Assembly: GCA_900542185.1 (NCBI GenBank)
Contig: UQMZ01000069.1
Coordinates: 1-12,179, forward strand
Length of the DNA: 12,179 nt
Reading direction: 5' to 3'
Origin: an uncultured Bacteroidales bacterium
Lineage (GTDB): Bacteria > Bacteroidota > Bacteroidia > Bacteroidales > Muribaculaceae
The position numbers and the translations under genes are program-made. Below, in pieces: positions 1 to 7,900 of the stretch. A model generated the notes under the pieces. The model had not been told where the DNA came from and ran no database searches. It saw nothing but the letters and a program-made list of their open reading frames with translations. The first letter of the stretch is position 1. Every line of letters begins with the position of its first letter.

Positions 1-1004
1 TCGGAAATGGTGTGTTTAAGGGTTGCAGCAGTCTGACCTCCGTGACGATACCCAACTCAGTGACTTCTATCGGGAATGATGTGTTTGAACGTTGCCGTGG
101 CTTAGAGAACATATATGTTGAACCTGAAAATACCAACTATGCATCGATAGATGGGATTTTATATAGCAGGGATGCAACAATCCTTATAAAGGTTCCAGCA
201 AAAAAAATCAACGTGACGATACCCAACTCGGTGACTTCTATCGGAGATTTTGCGTTTGAACTTTGCCGCGGCCTGACCTCCGTGACGATACCCAACTCAG
301 TGACTTCTATCGGAAATGGTGTGTTTAAGGGTTGCAGCAGTCTGACCTCCGTGACGATACCCAATTCCGTGACTTCTATCGGAGATTCTGCGTTTGAGGG
401 TTGCAGCGGCCTGACCTCCGTGACGATACCCAACTCAGTGACTTCTATTGGATATTCTGCGTTTGAGTATTGCAGCGGCCTGACCTCCGTGACGATACCC
501 AACTCAGTGACTTTTATCCATCCAAATGCATTTAAGGGATGCAGCGGCCTGACTTCCGTGACGATACCCAACTCAGTTACTATTATCGGATATGACGCGT
601 TCAATAATTGTGATAATTTAAAAAGCATCTATATGCAATGCAAAGTTCCCTTAGAATGTGGTTCGATATTTGATGATAATACATTAAAGGAAGCCATTCT
701 ATATGTTCCTAAGGGCACAAAGACAGCATACGAGAAAGTAGACCCATGGAGAAATTTCTGGAATATAGAGGAGATGGATTTCAGTGGAGTTGATGGGATT
801 GAGGCCGATGATACGACTGGTTTGCGTCTTGTTGTTAATAACGGTTCGCTGATGATCGATGGCTTAGATGACAATCAGAGCATAGTAGTGTACGATGTGC
901 AGGGGCGTGTTGTATACCGCGGAATGAATCGCATTATCGAGAACATTGCATCTGGTTTATACATTGTAAAGGTTGGTTCACAAAGCGCAAAGATTGCGAT
1001 ATGA
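1..1004 (+). CDS. BspA-type leucine-rich repeat surface protein with C-terminal sorting tail, 5' truncated
   Basis: The reading frame is open through the left edge, so the gene's start lies outside the window; the first internal GTG at 12 is a codon within a repeat, not a start. The visible 333 residues hold about seven 23-residue BspA-type repeats of the form LTSVTIPNSVTSIG-x2-AF-x2-C, the TpLRR/LRR_5 family. One longer insert (about nt 105-212, around NTNYASIDGILYSRD) is also typical of these proteins. After the last repeat comes a short globular segment, then a C-terminal region (SLMIDGL, VVYDVQGRVVYRG, ASGLYIVKVG) that resembles the type IX secretion type A sorting domain. Such proteins are exported and surface-anchored and are commonly linked to adhesion or matrix binding. 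The ligand is unknown. The family call is firm; the role is inferred. Confidence 0.9.
   Translation, partial: GNGVFKGCSSLTSVTIPNSVTSIGNDVFERCRGLENIYVEPENTNYASIDGILYSRDATILIKVPAKKINVTIPNSVTSIGDFAFELCRGLTSVTIPNSVTSIGNGVFKGCSSLTSVTIPNSVTSIGDSAFEGCSGLTSVTIPNSVTSIGYSAFEYCSGLTSVTIPNSVTFIHPNAFKGCSGLTSVTIPNSVTIIGYDAFNNCDNLKSIYMQCKVPLECGSIFDDNTLKEAILYVPKGTKTAYEKVDPWRNFWNIEEMDFSGVDGIEADDTTGLRLVVNNGSLMIDGLDDNQSIVVYDVQGRVVYRGMNRIIENIASGLYIVKVGSQSAKIAI
213..626 (+). repeat. Tandem 69-bp coding repeats (six units) in the LRR gene
   Basis: The word GTGACGATACCCAA starts at 213, 282, 351, 420, 489 and 558, exactly 69 bp (23 codons) apart, with one more copy at 42 displaced by the non-repeat insert. Units are close to identical in DNA, not only in protein. 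Because 69 is a multiple of three, the antisense strand also stays open, which creates a long spurious minus-strand frame at 137-628. Confidence 0.92.
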
Positions 1005-1057
1005 TATAGTGTAGATATACTATTGAAAGTAGTATGGTAATTTGCAATGCCGGACGC

Positions 1058-1271
1058 GGGCATTGTGTATAGAAGGATGCTGTAGAAGTGGGAAAATCCT
1101 AACCAGACGCCTTAAGGCATCCAGCGGAGATTGGGGCAGGCGAGCTCACCTTATTTACGAATAAAGCAAGAATTATGGAATTTAAATTAAAAATTTCAAT
1201 CTCGCCGAAGTTAATAAGGGCTCTCATTAAAATTGGAATAGCCCTTATATTTATAGGCTAACCCAATGCCC
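1058..1271 (+). ncRNA. Possible structured RNA or leader (speculative) in the 1005-1365 gene-free stretch
   Basis: No credible coding frame was found in 1005-1365. Several helices can be read by eye. GGGCATTG (1058-1065) is complementary to CAATGCCC (1264-1271) and could close the whole segment, ending one base before the terminator stem. Inside lie GGATGC/GCATCC (1075-1080/1117-1122), GAGATTG/CAATCTC (1127-1133/1197-1203) and ATAAGGGCT/AGCCCTTAT (1214-1222/1240-1248). The closing strand GGCATTG can instead pair with CAATGCC at 1045-1051. TAGCC (1239-1243) can alternatively pair with GGCTA (1256-1260). It could be a free-standing RNA, the 3' UTR of the LRR gene, or an attenuator for the lipoprotein gene. 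I do not recognise a known RNA family, and helices of this size can arise by chance. Confidence 0.25.
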
Positions 1272-1272
1272 C

Positions 1273-1310
1273 GTGGTGCGAGGGGATTTAATATCGCACC
1301 ACTTTTTTTT
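1273..1310 (+). terminator. Strong intrinsic terminator
   Basis: GTGGTGCGA (1273-1281) and TCGCACCAC (1294-1302) form a perfect 9-bp stem with a 12-nt loop, followed directly by eight Ts (1303-1310). It ends transcription coming from the LRR gene or from the possible RNA upstream. It also shows that the GTG at 1273, which opens the long frame of the next gene, is inside a terminator stem and is not that gene's start. Confidence 0.85.
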
Positions 1311-1365
1311 GAAAAATCAACAGGGATTGAAATTAGATCTCAGTATTAACTTAAATAGGTACGAA

Positions 1366-2085
1366 GTGAAACAAAATCAGAAATACGGAGTGCTTATGTC
1401 CATAATCTTCAGTTTGATTATGGCATGGCTGCCATCCTGTTCAAAAGATGATGCCCCCAAACAATGGGATGTCAGTGTTACTGATACAGAAGGCGAGTGT
1501 ATAATGTATATCCATTATGATAAGGTTATTAAGAAAGGTAATGTGATAAAAAAAGAATATGACGATCATGTTGTTACTCTAAATATTGATTCTAATATGG
1601 AATGGGTGATTGAACAATGTCATGATGTTACGGTTTTTCCACAGTCCGGGAAAGCTGGGAAAAATCAACTTCAAGTGTATATGGAGAGCAACAAATCAAC
1701 ACAAGTTGTCAGGAAGTCTTTCTTGCTACATAATATACCGTATGATAATGGTTTTTATATTGTCATTGAACAAAAAGGGATTCCCTATATCGGTGTTTCA
1801 AAAAAAGAATTAGTATTTTGGGGAGAGGGAGACACGGAAACATGTACTGTTACATCGAATATATCGAATATTGGGAATTTAGAGATTGAATGTCCTTTAT
1901 GGATAACTGCGAGTTGGGCATCTATGCCTTACCCCGGTTTTAATGAACAGGATAAAAAGAGAGATTTAAGTATAAGATGTGAACGTAACAATTCACAAAA
2001 TGATAGAGAAGGTAATGTAATTGTAAAATCGCAAGATAGCTCTGTCTATGCGACTATCCACATCAAACAATATGGAGGATGGTAA
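1366..2085 (+). CDS. Putative lipoprotein with two BACON-like domains
   Basis: The frame is open from 1273, but that stretch is terminator. Starting at GTG 1366 gives a lipoprotein signal: a basic N-region (KQNQK), a hydrophobic stretch and the lipobox LPSC with Cys25, followed by SKDD, a typical Bacteroidota surface-lipoprotein context. ATG 1396 is the alternative but would lose the basic N-region. The mature part (about 214 residues) resembles two BACON-type beta-sandwich domains. The first has MEWVIEQ, later an Asn/Arg strand and VIEQKG (to about residue 138). The second has PLWITASW, a CERNNSQNDREG strand and ends IHIKQ. BACON domains are linked to carbohydrate or mucin binding; binding here is inferred. 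The gene is visibly AT-rich compared with its downstream neighbour. It lies 55 nt past a strong terminator, so it probably has its own promoter or is regulated by readthrough. Confidence 0.7.
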   Translation: MKQNQKYGVLMSIIFSLIMAWLPSCSKDDAPKQWDVSVTDTEGECIMYIHYDKVIKKGNVIKKEYDDHVVTLNIDSNMEWVIEQCHDVTVFPQSGKAGKNQLQVYMESNKSTQVVRKSFLLHNIPYDNGFYIVIEQKGIPYIGVSKKELVFWGEGDTETCTVTSNISNIGNLEIECPLWITASWASMPYPGFNEQDKKRDLSIRCERNNSQNDREGNVIVKSQDSSVYATIHIKQYGGW

Positions 2086-2087
2086 AA

Positions 2088-2666
2088 ATGAATATTAATC
2101 CAAAGAAGTATACCATGAAGAATTTGGTGAAATGCTTGTTGCTGGCGGTGGGGGCGATGATTCTCGTACCGGCTGTGGGAAATGCGCAGAAGCTCACAAT
2201 GGGGTCGGGCGCGGCGTTGTCCAAGATTAAATATGCTTCCGTCAGGATGGATTTCAGTCAGACTGTGATCAAGGGAAAGGCGATGAAGGATTTTCTTGCC
2301 AAAGATGCAAGCAAGGAAGTAGGCTACTGGAAGGAGTTTGACGAGGATGTCAAGGAGATCACTGCCGACTTCGTCAAGGAATTCAATGACGAGGAGTGTC
2401 CGATGGTGCTGACGACTCAGCCGGATATGGATGTGGAGTTGCAGATTGTAGTGAAGAAGGTAAGCAAGGGCGGCGACCATGTGTGGTGCGATTATGTTTT
2501 CCATCCTAAGGACAGCGACGAGCCTCTTGCCATCATCACGATGGATTCCGAGGACGGTAGCTGGGGATCGTTTACCAACCTGATGGGCGATGCGTTCGAC
2601 TTGGCCGGCGAGAAGCTGGCCAAATACATCCGCAAAGCCATTAAGAAAGGATATGTGGCGGAGTGA
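2088..2666 (+). CDS. Secreted protein of unknown function
   Basis: About 192 residues. Three in-frame ATGs compete: 2079 (overlapping the previous stop), 2088 (GGAGG at 2074-2078, 9 nt upstream) and 2115 (MKNLVKCLLLAVGAMILVPAVGNA, a compact signal peptide). I favour 2088 on spacing; 2115 is a fair alternative. Cleavage would fall after VGNA, before QKL. The mature part has no motif that I can tie to a reaction. It resembles a Bacteroidales-restricted group of small periplasmic proteins with the pattern (V)xMDFSxTxIKGKxMxDFLA, then a central VELQIVVKKV strand, then IITMDSEDGSWG and a C-terminal amphipathic helix ending KAIKKGY. The start is 2 nt past the stop of the BACON lipoprotein gene, suggesting co-transcription, and a strong terminator follows. 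Base composition is clearly more GC-rich than the lipoprotein gene, so the pair may have different histories. Confidence 0.8.
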   Translation: MNINPKKYTMKNLVKCLLLAVGAMILVPAVGNAQKLTMGSGAALSKIKYASVRMDFSQTVIKGKAMKDFLAKDASKEVGYWKEFDEDVKEITADFVKEFNDEECPMVLTTQPDMDVELQIVVKKVSKGGDHVWCDYVFHPKDSDEPLAIITMDSEDGSWGSFTNLMGDAFDLAGEKLAKYIRKAIKKGYVAE

Positions 2667-2696
2667 CATCCATTACCTAAACCCGCAATGAATATA

Positions 2697-2730
2697 ACGG
2701 ACGCGCCGAGCCTCGGCGCGTCCGTCTTTT
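2697..2730 (+). terminator. Intrinsic terminator with 14-bp stem
   Basis: ACGGACGCGCCGAG (2697-2710) is perfectly complementary to CTCGGCGCGTCCGT (2712-2725), with a single formal loop base (realistically a 5-7 nt loop), followed by CTTTT. It ends the gene at 2088-2666, 30 nt after its stop. Confidence 0.82.
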
Positions 2731-2843
2731 GTGGCGCGGGCGCTCCGTGCCGCGCCACTGGAATGACGGCGTCCACGCCGTCAACTAATGGGCGGTGGGG
2801 ACACCGCCCCTCCAGTCGCCTGCATTAGCGTTCCGTGCGCAGG
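2731..2843. repeat. Cluster of GC-rich hairpins between convergent genes
   Basis: Immediately after the terminator come three perfect short-loop palindromes: GTGGCGCGG/CCGCGCCAC (2731-2739/2750-2758), TGACGGCG/CGCCGTCA (2764-2771/2776-2783, loop TCCA) and GGGCGGTG/CACCGCCC (2790-2797/2802-2809, loop GGGA). A weaker CCTGC/GCAGG follows (2819-2823/2839-2843). The words GCGCTCCGTGC (2740-2750) and GCGTTCCGTGC (2828-2838) sit in the first and last loops. Only the first structure upstream, at 2697, has a T run. This looks like a set of extragenic palindromic repeats, but copies elsewhere in the genome cannot be seen from here. Confidence 0.6.
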
Positions 2844-2858
2844 TAGAGTTTGCTATAT

Positions 2859-3470
2859 TTAAAAAGTGATTGAGGAGATTGGGGCGCTGGATTTCAGGGC
2901 GAGCAAGGTAAGGACGGTGGATTCGGGACGGTCAGAGACGTCGGGGACGGGAGAGGAGATGGTGATGTCGGCCATGATGTCGTGGCGGGTGACGCGGTTT
3001 TGAGATACGGATAAAACCGGAAAACCCCAGTCGTTGGGGTAGGGTAGCGCGGCGGCATGGGCGCGTAGAAGCTCGGTCATGGCCGGCCAATTGTCAAGCA
3101 TTACAACTACATCGATGTCACGCCAGGAGGCGATCAGATTGGAGAAGGCGGCAGTTTGTTCATCGTTGGAGAAGGCGGCTGAAGCTTGCCCTTCGTTGCC
3201 GATGGCGTAATATCGGCAGCCGTGATCCTGCGGCAGGTCGGTCTCGGTGGCATCAATGGTGCTGACGACGGCCACACGGCAACCGGCATTCTGAAATGGC
3301 TTAATGTATTGGCTTATGCTACGTCTGTCGCGGGCAATGACCAATATGCGCAACGGTTTGAATGGGAATGTGAGCAGGTGGCGCGAAGCCGGGCTGACGC
3401 GCGTAGGCGCGCAACCGGTCTTGCGGCTGTGAAGCTCCTCCATCTTCTTTTCAAGGTAATTGTCTGCCAT
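2859..3470 (-). CDS. Small Rossmann-like (degenerate SDR-type) protein, function unknown
   Basis: 203 residues, no signal peptide, so cytoplasmic. The N-terminus MADNYLEKKMEELHS is a charged helix of the kind that precedes small oxidoreductase-like proteins in Bacteroidales. From residue 40 a beta-alpha-beta pattern follows: LRILVIARD, then a helix, then GCRVAVVST, then a second unit ending DIDVVVMLDNWP. This order suggests a dinucleotide-binding-type fold related to short-chain dehydrogenases. However, the glycine-rich GxxxGxG loop and the YxxxK catalytic pair of that family are absent, so enzymatic activity is doubtful. The gene is divergent from the phosphatase gene and convergent with the secreted protein gene. 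Its start is fixed by a -7 promoter element only 4 nt upstream of the ATG. Existence as a gene is fairly secure; fold is inferred; function is unknown. Confidence 0.72.
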   Translation of the reverse strand: MADNYLEKKMEELHSRKTGCAPTRVSPASRHLLTFPFKPLRILVIARDRRSISQYIKPFQNAGCRVAVVSTIDATETDLPQDHGCRYYAIGNEGQASAAFSNDEQTAAFSNLIASWRDIDVVVMLDNWPAMTELLRAHAAALPYPNDWGFPVLSVSQNRVTRHDIMADITISSPVPDVSDRPESTVLTLLALKSSAPISSITF

Positions 3471-3474
3471 GCCG

Positions 3475-3482
3475 CAAAGTTA
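3475..3482 (-). promoter_or_regulatory. Bacteroidota -7 element (TAACTTTG) for the 2859-3470 gene
   Basis: Read on the minus strand, TAACTTTG exactly fits the Bacteroidota -7 consensus TAnnTTTG and lies 4 nt from the start codon. No TTG at the ideal 19-21 nt spacing was found; the nearest is 16 nt away. Transcription would begin at or next to the ATG, so the mRNA would be leaderless or nearly so. Confidence 0.6.
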
Positions 3483-3606
3483 CAAAAAATATCCGAGACA
3501 ACCTTTTGAAAGTACAATGGTTTTAAATGTAAAGCCGGTTGTGGTGTAGCTAAATACCAGCGGCGTGTCCTTATGGCGCGGCGGATTCATAAAATCAGGC
3601 ATTAAT

Positions 3607-4830
3607 ATGGAAGTTATGAAAAGGATTGGAATAATTGTGATGGCGGTGGTGACGGCAATGGTTACGGCGGCGTCGGCGCAAGTATGCGAATATGCGGGGA
3701 CGAGTCTGCCGTACCGGAGCCACGGCGACCATGAGGCGTATCAGGTGCCGGATTCGCTGGAGGTGGTGTATATAGACCATGTCGGGCGGCATGGAGCGCG
3801 GTTTCTTTCCAAAGCATCATATACACGTGATATGCTGAAATTTCTTGACGATGCCGGGCCGCTGACGCCTGCCGGAGTCAGGCTTCGTGCATTGTGCTAT
3901 AGTCTTGATTCCGTGACGTCCGGACGTTACGGAGCGCTGGATTCGATAGGAATGGTGGAGCAGACGGGCATAGGCGACAGGATGTCGCGGCGTGGAGCGG
4001 AGGCTCTGCGTCAGCTCGACAGTGTCACGGCGATAGCCTCGTATGTGCCGCGCTGTGTGATGAGCATGGATATATGCTCGCATGCCGTGATATGGAATCA
4101 TCCCAAAACAGAGATGCGTCAGGGAAGCGGCCCGCGTTACAACAGATTGGTGCGGTTTTTCGATACGGACAGCGCGTATATCACATACGACAGATCGAAC
4201 GAATGGAAACGTGTATGGGAAGCATACGACGCCAAAGTCAGTCCGGTGGATGCAGTGCGCCGGCTTATCCTCAAAGGCAACGCTATGAGCGACAAGAAAC
4301 TGCGAAAGATGGCTCGCGTGATGTATAAGATAGTAGCCGGTGCCAATGCCGTGTTCGGCAATGTGGACTGGCGCGCGTTTTACACGCCGCAGGAATACCG
4401 CCGTGCATGGCAGAGCGAGAATCTGCGACATTATCTGACCTATTCGGCCAATGGATTGAGCCTTACGCCGTCGCGGATGTCATGCAGTCTTGTAGCTGAC
4501 ATTGCCAGGAGCCTGGAGCGTGCCTCGCGGCCCGGTTATGACGGCCCGGCGATGACGTTGCGGTTCGGGCATGCCGAGACACTGATGCCGTTGCTGAGCC
4601 AGCTGGATGTGCCGGGATGCAGATATGTGACGACCGACTGGGACCGGGTGGCCGAGCACTGGCGCGATTACGAGGTTGTGCCGATGGCCGCGAACCTGCA
4701 GCTGCTGTTGATGAGAAGCAAGGGCTCAGACAGGTTGTATGTACAGACCCTGCATAACGAGCAACCGGCGATGCCGTTGATGACGTACAGTCAGGCTCAA
4801 GAATGGCTGGAACAGTCACTTACAAGATGA
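3607..4830 (+). CDS. Secreted histidine-type phosphatase, MINPP-like
   Basis: About 407 residues from ATG 3607; the frame extends to GTG 3565, but ATG 3607 or 3616 gives the natural signal peptide (MKRIGIIVMAVVTAMVTAASA, cleaved before Q). Histidine phosphatase clade 2 hydrolyses phosphomonoesters through a phosphohistidine intermediate. Visible motifs, numbered from 3607, are RHGAR at residues 61-65 (nucleophile His62), PRCVMSMD around 148-155 and the proton-donor motif HAE at 322-324. HAE rather than HD is the signature of multiple inositol-polyphosphate phosphatases, a type known from gut Bacteroides where it attacks phytate, so phytate or a related sugar phosphate is the likely substrate. 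This is inferred. The RHGxRxP motif lacks its proline (RHGARFLS). Length is normal for the family. It is followed 166 nt later by the beta-galactosidase gene in the same direction; no clear terminator lies between them. Confidence 0.88.
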   Translation: MEVMKRIGIIVMAVVTAMVTAASAQVCEYAGTSLPYRSHGDHEAYQVPDSLEVVYIDHVGRHGARFLSKASYTRDMLKFLDDAGPLTPAGVRLRALCYSLDSVTSGRYGALDSIGMVEQTGIGDRMSRRGAEALRQLDSVTAIASYVPRCVMSMDICSHAVIWNHPKTEMRQGSGPRYNRLVRFFDTDSAYITYDRSNEWKRVWEAYDAKVSPVDAVRRLILKGNAMSDKKLRKMARVMYKIVAGANAVFGNVDWRAFYTPQEYRRAWQSENLRHYLTYSANGLSLTPSRMSCSLVADIARSLERASRPGYDGPAMTLRFGHAETLMPLLSQLDVPGCRYVTTDWDRVAEHWRDYEVVPMAANLQLLLMRSKGSDRLYVQTLHNEQPAMPLMTYSQAQEWLEQSLTR

Positions 4831-4860
4831 AGTCCCGCTGAGGGTGTTATAAAACATACG

Positions 4861-4944
4861 GTAAAATTTGCCGGAGCCACGGATTAGTGCTAATTTTACA
4901 CAATTTTGGGGATGAAACTGTTACCCGTGTGCCCTGTTACCCGT
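4861..4944 (+). promoter_or_regulatory. Pre-lacZ region with dyad and 11-bp direct repeat (possible control sites)
   Basis: The 166-nt gap before the beta-galactosidase holds GTAAAATT (4861-4868) complementary to AATTTTAC (4892-4899), a small dyad ATTAG-TG-CTAAT (4883-4894), and CAATTTTG (4901-4908), which is one base off the -7 consensus but has no -33 element at proper spacing. An exact 11-bp direct repeat CTGTTACCCGT follows at 4918-4928 and 4934-4944, 16 bp apart. The direct repeat could be an activator site; nothing in the window names the regulator. Confidence 0.3.
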
Positions 4945-4996
4945 TCGGGGCCTCGGATCCCGATGTGACGTGTGTGAAATTACTAACTAATCTGAT

Positions 4997-7900
4997 ATGA
5001 TGAATAAAGTGTTATTGACGGCTATGTTTGCCGCCGCGGCCTCTATTGGTGTGTCGGCGCAGACATTCAAGGAATGGCAGAATCCGGAGGTGAATGCGGT
5101 GAACCGCGCTCCGATGCGCGCTGCGAATTTCGCCTATGACAAGAACGAGGCGGCGCTTGACAGCCGCGACATGAAGGCTTCTAAAAATTATCTGAGCCTT
5201 AACGGTCTGTGGAAATTCAACTGGGTCAACGACGCCGATCAGCGTCCGGTGGATTTCTGGAAGAAAGACTTCAACGACAAGGGCTGGGGCGAGATGCCCG
5301 TTCCCGGCATCTGGGAACTGAACGGATACGGCGATCCGCTGTATGTCAACACCGAATATGCCTGGAGCAATCAGTTCGAGAACAATCCCCCGTATGTGCC
5401 TGTGGCCAACAACCATGTGGGTACCTACCGCCGCGAGATAAAGGTGCCGGCCAACTGGAAGGGCAAGGACATCATCGCACACTTCGGTTCGGTTACGTCC
5501 AATATATATCTGTGGATCAACGGCCAGTATGTAGGCTATAGCGAGGACAGCAAGCTCGCCGCCGAATTCGACGTGACCCGCTACCTGGTGCCGGGCAAGG
5601 AGAACCTGATAGCGTTCCAGGTGTTCCGCTGGTGCGACGGCACCTATCTGGAGGACCAGGACTTCTTCCGCCTGTGCGGTGTGGCGCGTGATTCCTATCT
5701 TTACGCCCGCGACAAGAAGCGTATCGCCGACGTGCGTGTCACTCCCGACCTGGAGAATGAATACAAGGATGGCGTGCTGAACATTGACCTGACGCTGACG
5801 GCTTCGGCTCCCGTAACCCTGAGCCTGAAGGATGCCGAGGGCAACGAGGTGGCTACCGGCACGGCAAACAAGAGCGGCCGCACTCAGCTCAAGGTGGCCG
5901 ATGTGAGGAAGTGGAGCGCGGAGACTCCCTACCTCTATACCCTTACCGCCACCATGCAGGGCAACAACGAGGCCGTGCCCGTAAACGTCGGCTTCCGCAA
6001 GATCGAGATGGTGAAGGATCAGGTATTGGTCAACGGCAAGCCCGTACTGTTCAAGGGCGTTAACCGTCATGAGCTGGATCCCGACGGCGGTTATGTGGTT
6101 TCGCCGGAGCGCATGCTGCAGGATGTGGAGACCATGAAGAAGCTGAACGTCAACGCTGTGCGTACATGCCACTATCCCGACGATCCGTTGTGGTACGACC
6201 TGTGCGACAAGTACGGTCTCTATATGGTGGCCGAGGCCAATCTGGAAAGCCACGGCATGGGTTACGGCGAGAAGACTCTGGCCAAGAACAAGCAGTATGC
6301 CAAGGCGCACATGGAGCGTAACCAGCGCAACGTGGAGCAGAACTTCAACCATCCGGCCGTGATATTCTGGAGCCTCGGCAACGAAGCCGGCTACGGCCCG
6401 AACTTCGAGGCTGCCTACAAGTGGGTGAAGAACGAGGATCCCAGCCGTCCCGTACAGTATGAGCAGGCCCACACCACAGGACTTACAGATGTGTTCTGCC
6501 CGATGTACGCCGACTACAATACGATGGAAAAGTGGGGCGAGAAGGGCCTGAAAGGTGAGGTGAACAAGCCTCTGATCCAGTGCGAGTACGCCCACGCCAT
6601 GGGCAACTCCGTGGGTGGCTTCAAGGAGTATTGGGACCTTATCCGCAAGTATCCCAACCTGCAGGGTGGTTTCATTTGGGACTTCGTGGACCAGGCCATC
6701 CGCACCAAGGGCAAGAACGGCGTGGAGATATACGGCTACGGCGGCGACTTCAACCGCTTTGACGCCAGCAACGACAACTTCTGCGTCAACGGTATCGTGA
6801 ACCCCGACCGCATTCCCAATCCGTCGGCTACCGAGGTGAAATATTACTATCAGGATATCTGGACCCTCCCCGTGGATTTGTCAAAGGGCAAGGTCAATAT
6901 CAGGAACGAGCGCTTCTTCAAGTGCCTGTGCGATGTCAACCTCGACTGGGTGCTTCTGAACAACGGCGTGCCTGTGCGCGAGGGCCGCATCAGCGACATC
7001 AAGGTGAAGCCCGGCACGGAGACCGAGGTGACCATCCCTTACGGCGAGATTTCGGATCAGGGCGAATGGGCACTGAATGTGTCGTATGTTCTGAAGGAAA
7101 GCACCGGCGTCCTTCCCGCAGGATATGAGATTGCCGGCGAGCAGTTCCTGCTCACCGAGCCCAAGGCCAACGACATGAACATCGCCACGGTAGCCGCTTC
7201 CAACCAGGATGCTCCCGTTGCCACGGTGGTGGATAACGACCGTCACTATCTGATCGTGAAGGGTCAGGACTTCACGGTTGAGTTCAACCGTCACAGCGGT
7301 TTCATGACCCGTTACGAGGTGGCCGGCACGGAGTACATTAACGAGGGTGGCAGGCTGGCGCCCAACTTCTGGCGCGCGGTTACCGACAATGACTTCGGCG
7401 CAGACCTGATGCGCAAGTATGCCGCATGGAAGAATCCCGAGATGAAGCTGGAGAAGCTGACCGGAGAAAGCAAGGACGGCTTAGCTTACATCACGGCCAA
7501 ATATTCGATGCCCGGCGTGCAGGGTACGCTCGACATGACATACGTGGTGAATGGCAACGGTGCTGTCAAGGTGACCGAGGCGTTCAAGGCCACGAAGGAT
7601 GCGAAGGTGTCCGACATGTTCCGTTTCGGAATGCAGATGCAGATGCCCGAAAGTTTTGACGCCATCGAGTACTACGGCCGCGGCCCGATCGAGAACTACT
7701 CCGACCGTAACCACGGCACCAAGCTGGGCCTGTACAGGCAGACGGTCGCCGAGCAGTTCTTCCCCTATGTTCGTCCGCAGGAGACCGGCACCAAGACCGA
7801 CATCCGCTACTGGAAGCAGCTGAACCATGCCGGCAAGGGTCTGGAATTCATTTCCGACGCTCCCTTCTCGGCATCGGCTCTGGACTATACCGTCGAGAGT

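Noticed and set aside
213..626. 69-bp repeats as a CRISPR array or satellite
   Set aside because: Repeats are contiguous, in frame and encode the BspA leucine-rich consensus; there are no spacers.
137..628. A 163-codon minus-strand frame with regular VTELGIVTEVRPL repeats
   Set aside because: It is the antisense reading of the 69-bp LRR repeats, open because the period is a multiple of three.
1045..1065. CAATGCC/GGCATTG hairpin as terminator of the LRR gene
   Set aside because: No T run follows it; the convincing terminator is at 1273-1310.
1327..1354. TTG-N17-TAACTTAA as promoter of the lipoprotein gene
   Set aside because: Spacing is short and the -7 element matches at only 6 of 8 positions, too weak to list as a feature.
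1273..1365. N-terminal extension of the lipoprotein gene from GTG 1273
   Set aside because: These codons fall in the terminator stem, loop and T run; the signal peptide and lipobox begin at 1366 or 1396.
3186..3509. A 107-codon plus-strand frame opposite the Rossmann-like gene
   Set aside because: No recognisable domain, and it overlaps the promoter and coding region of the better-supported minus-strand gene.
5012..6595. A 527-codon open frame on the minus strand within lacZ
   Set aside because: It lies wholly antisense to a GH2 enzyme with intact catalytic motifs; strong codon bias of the sense gene keeps the antisense frame open. The translation shows no family features.
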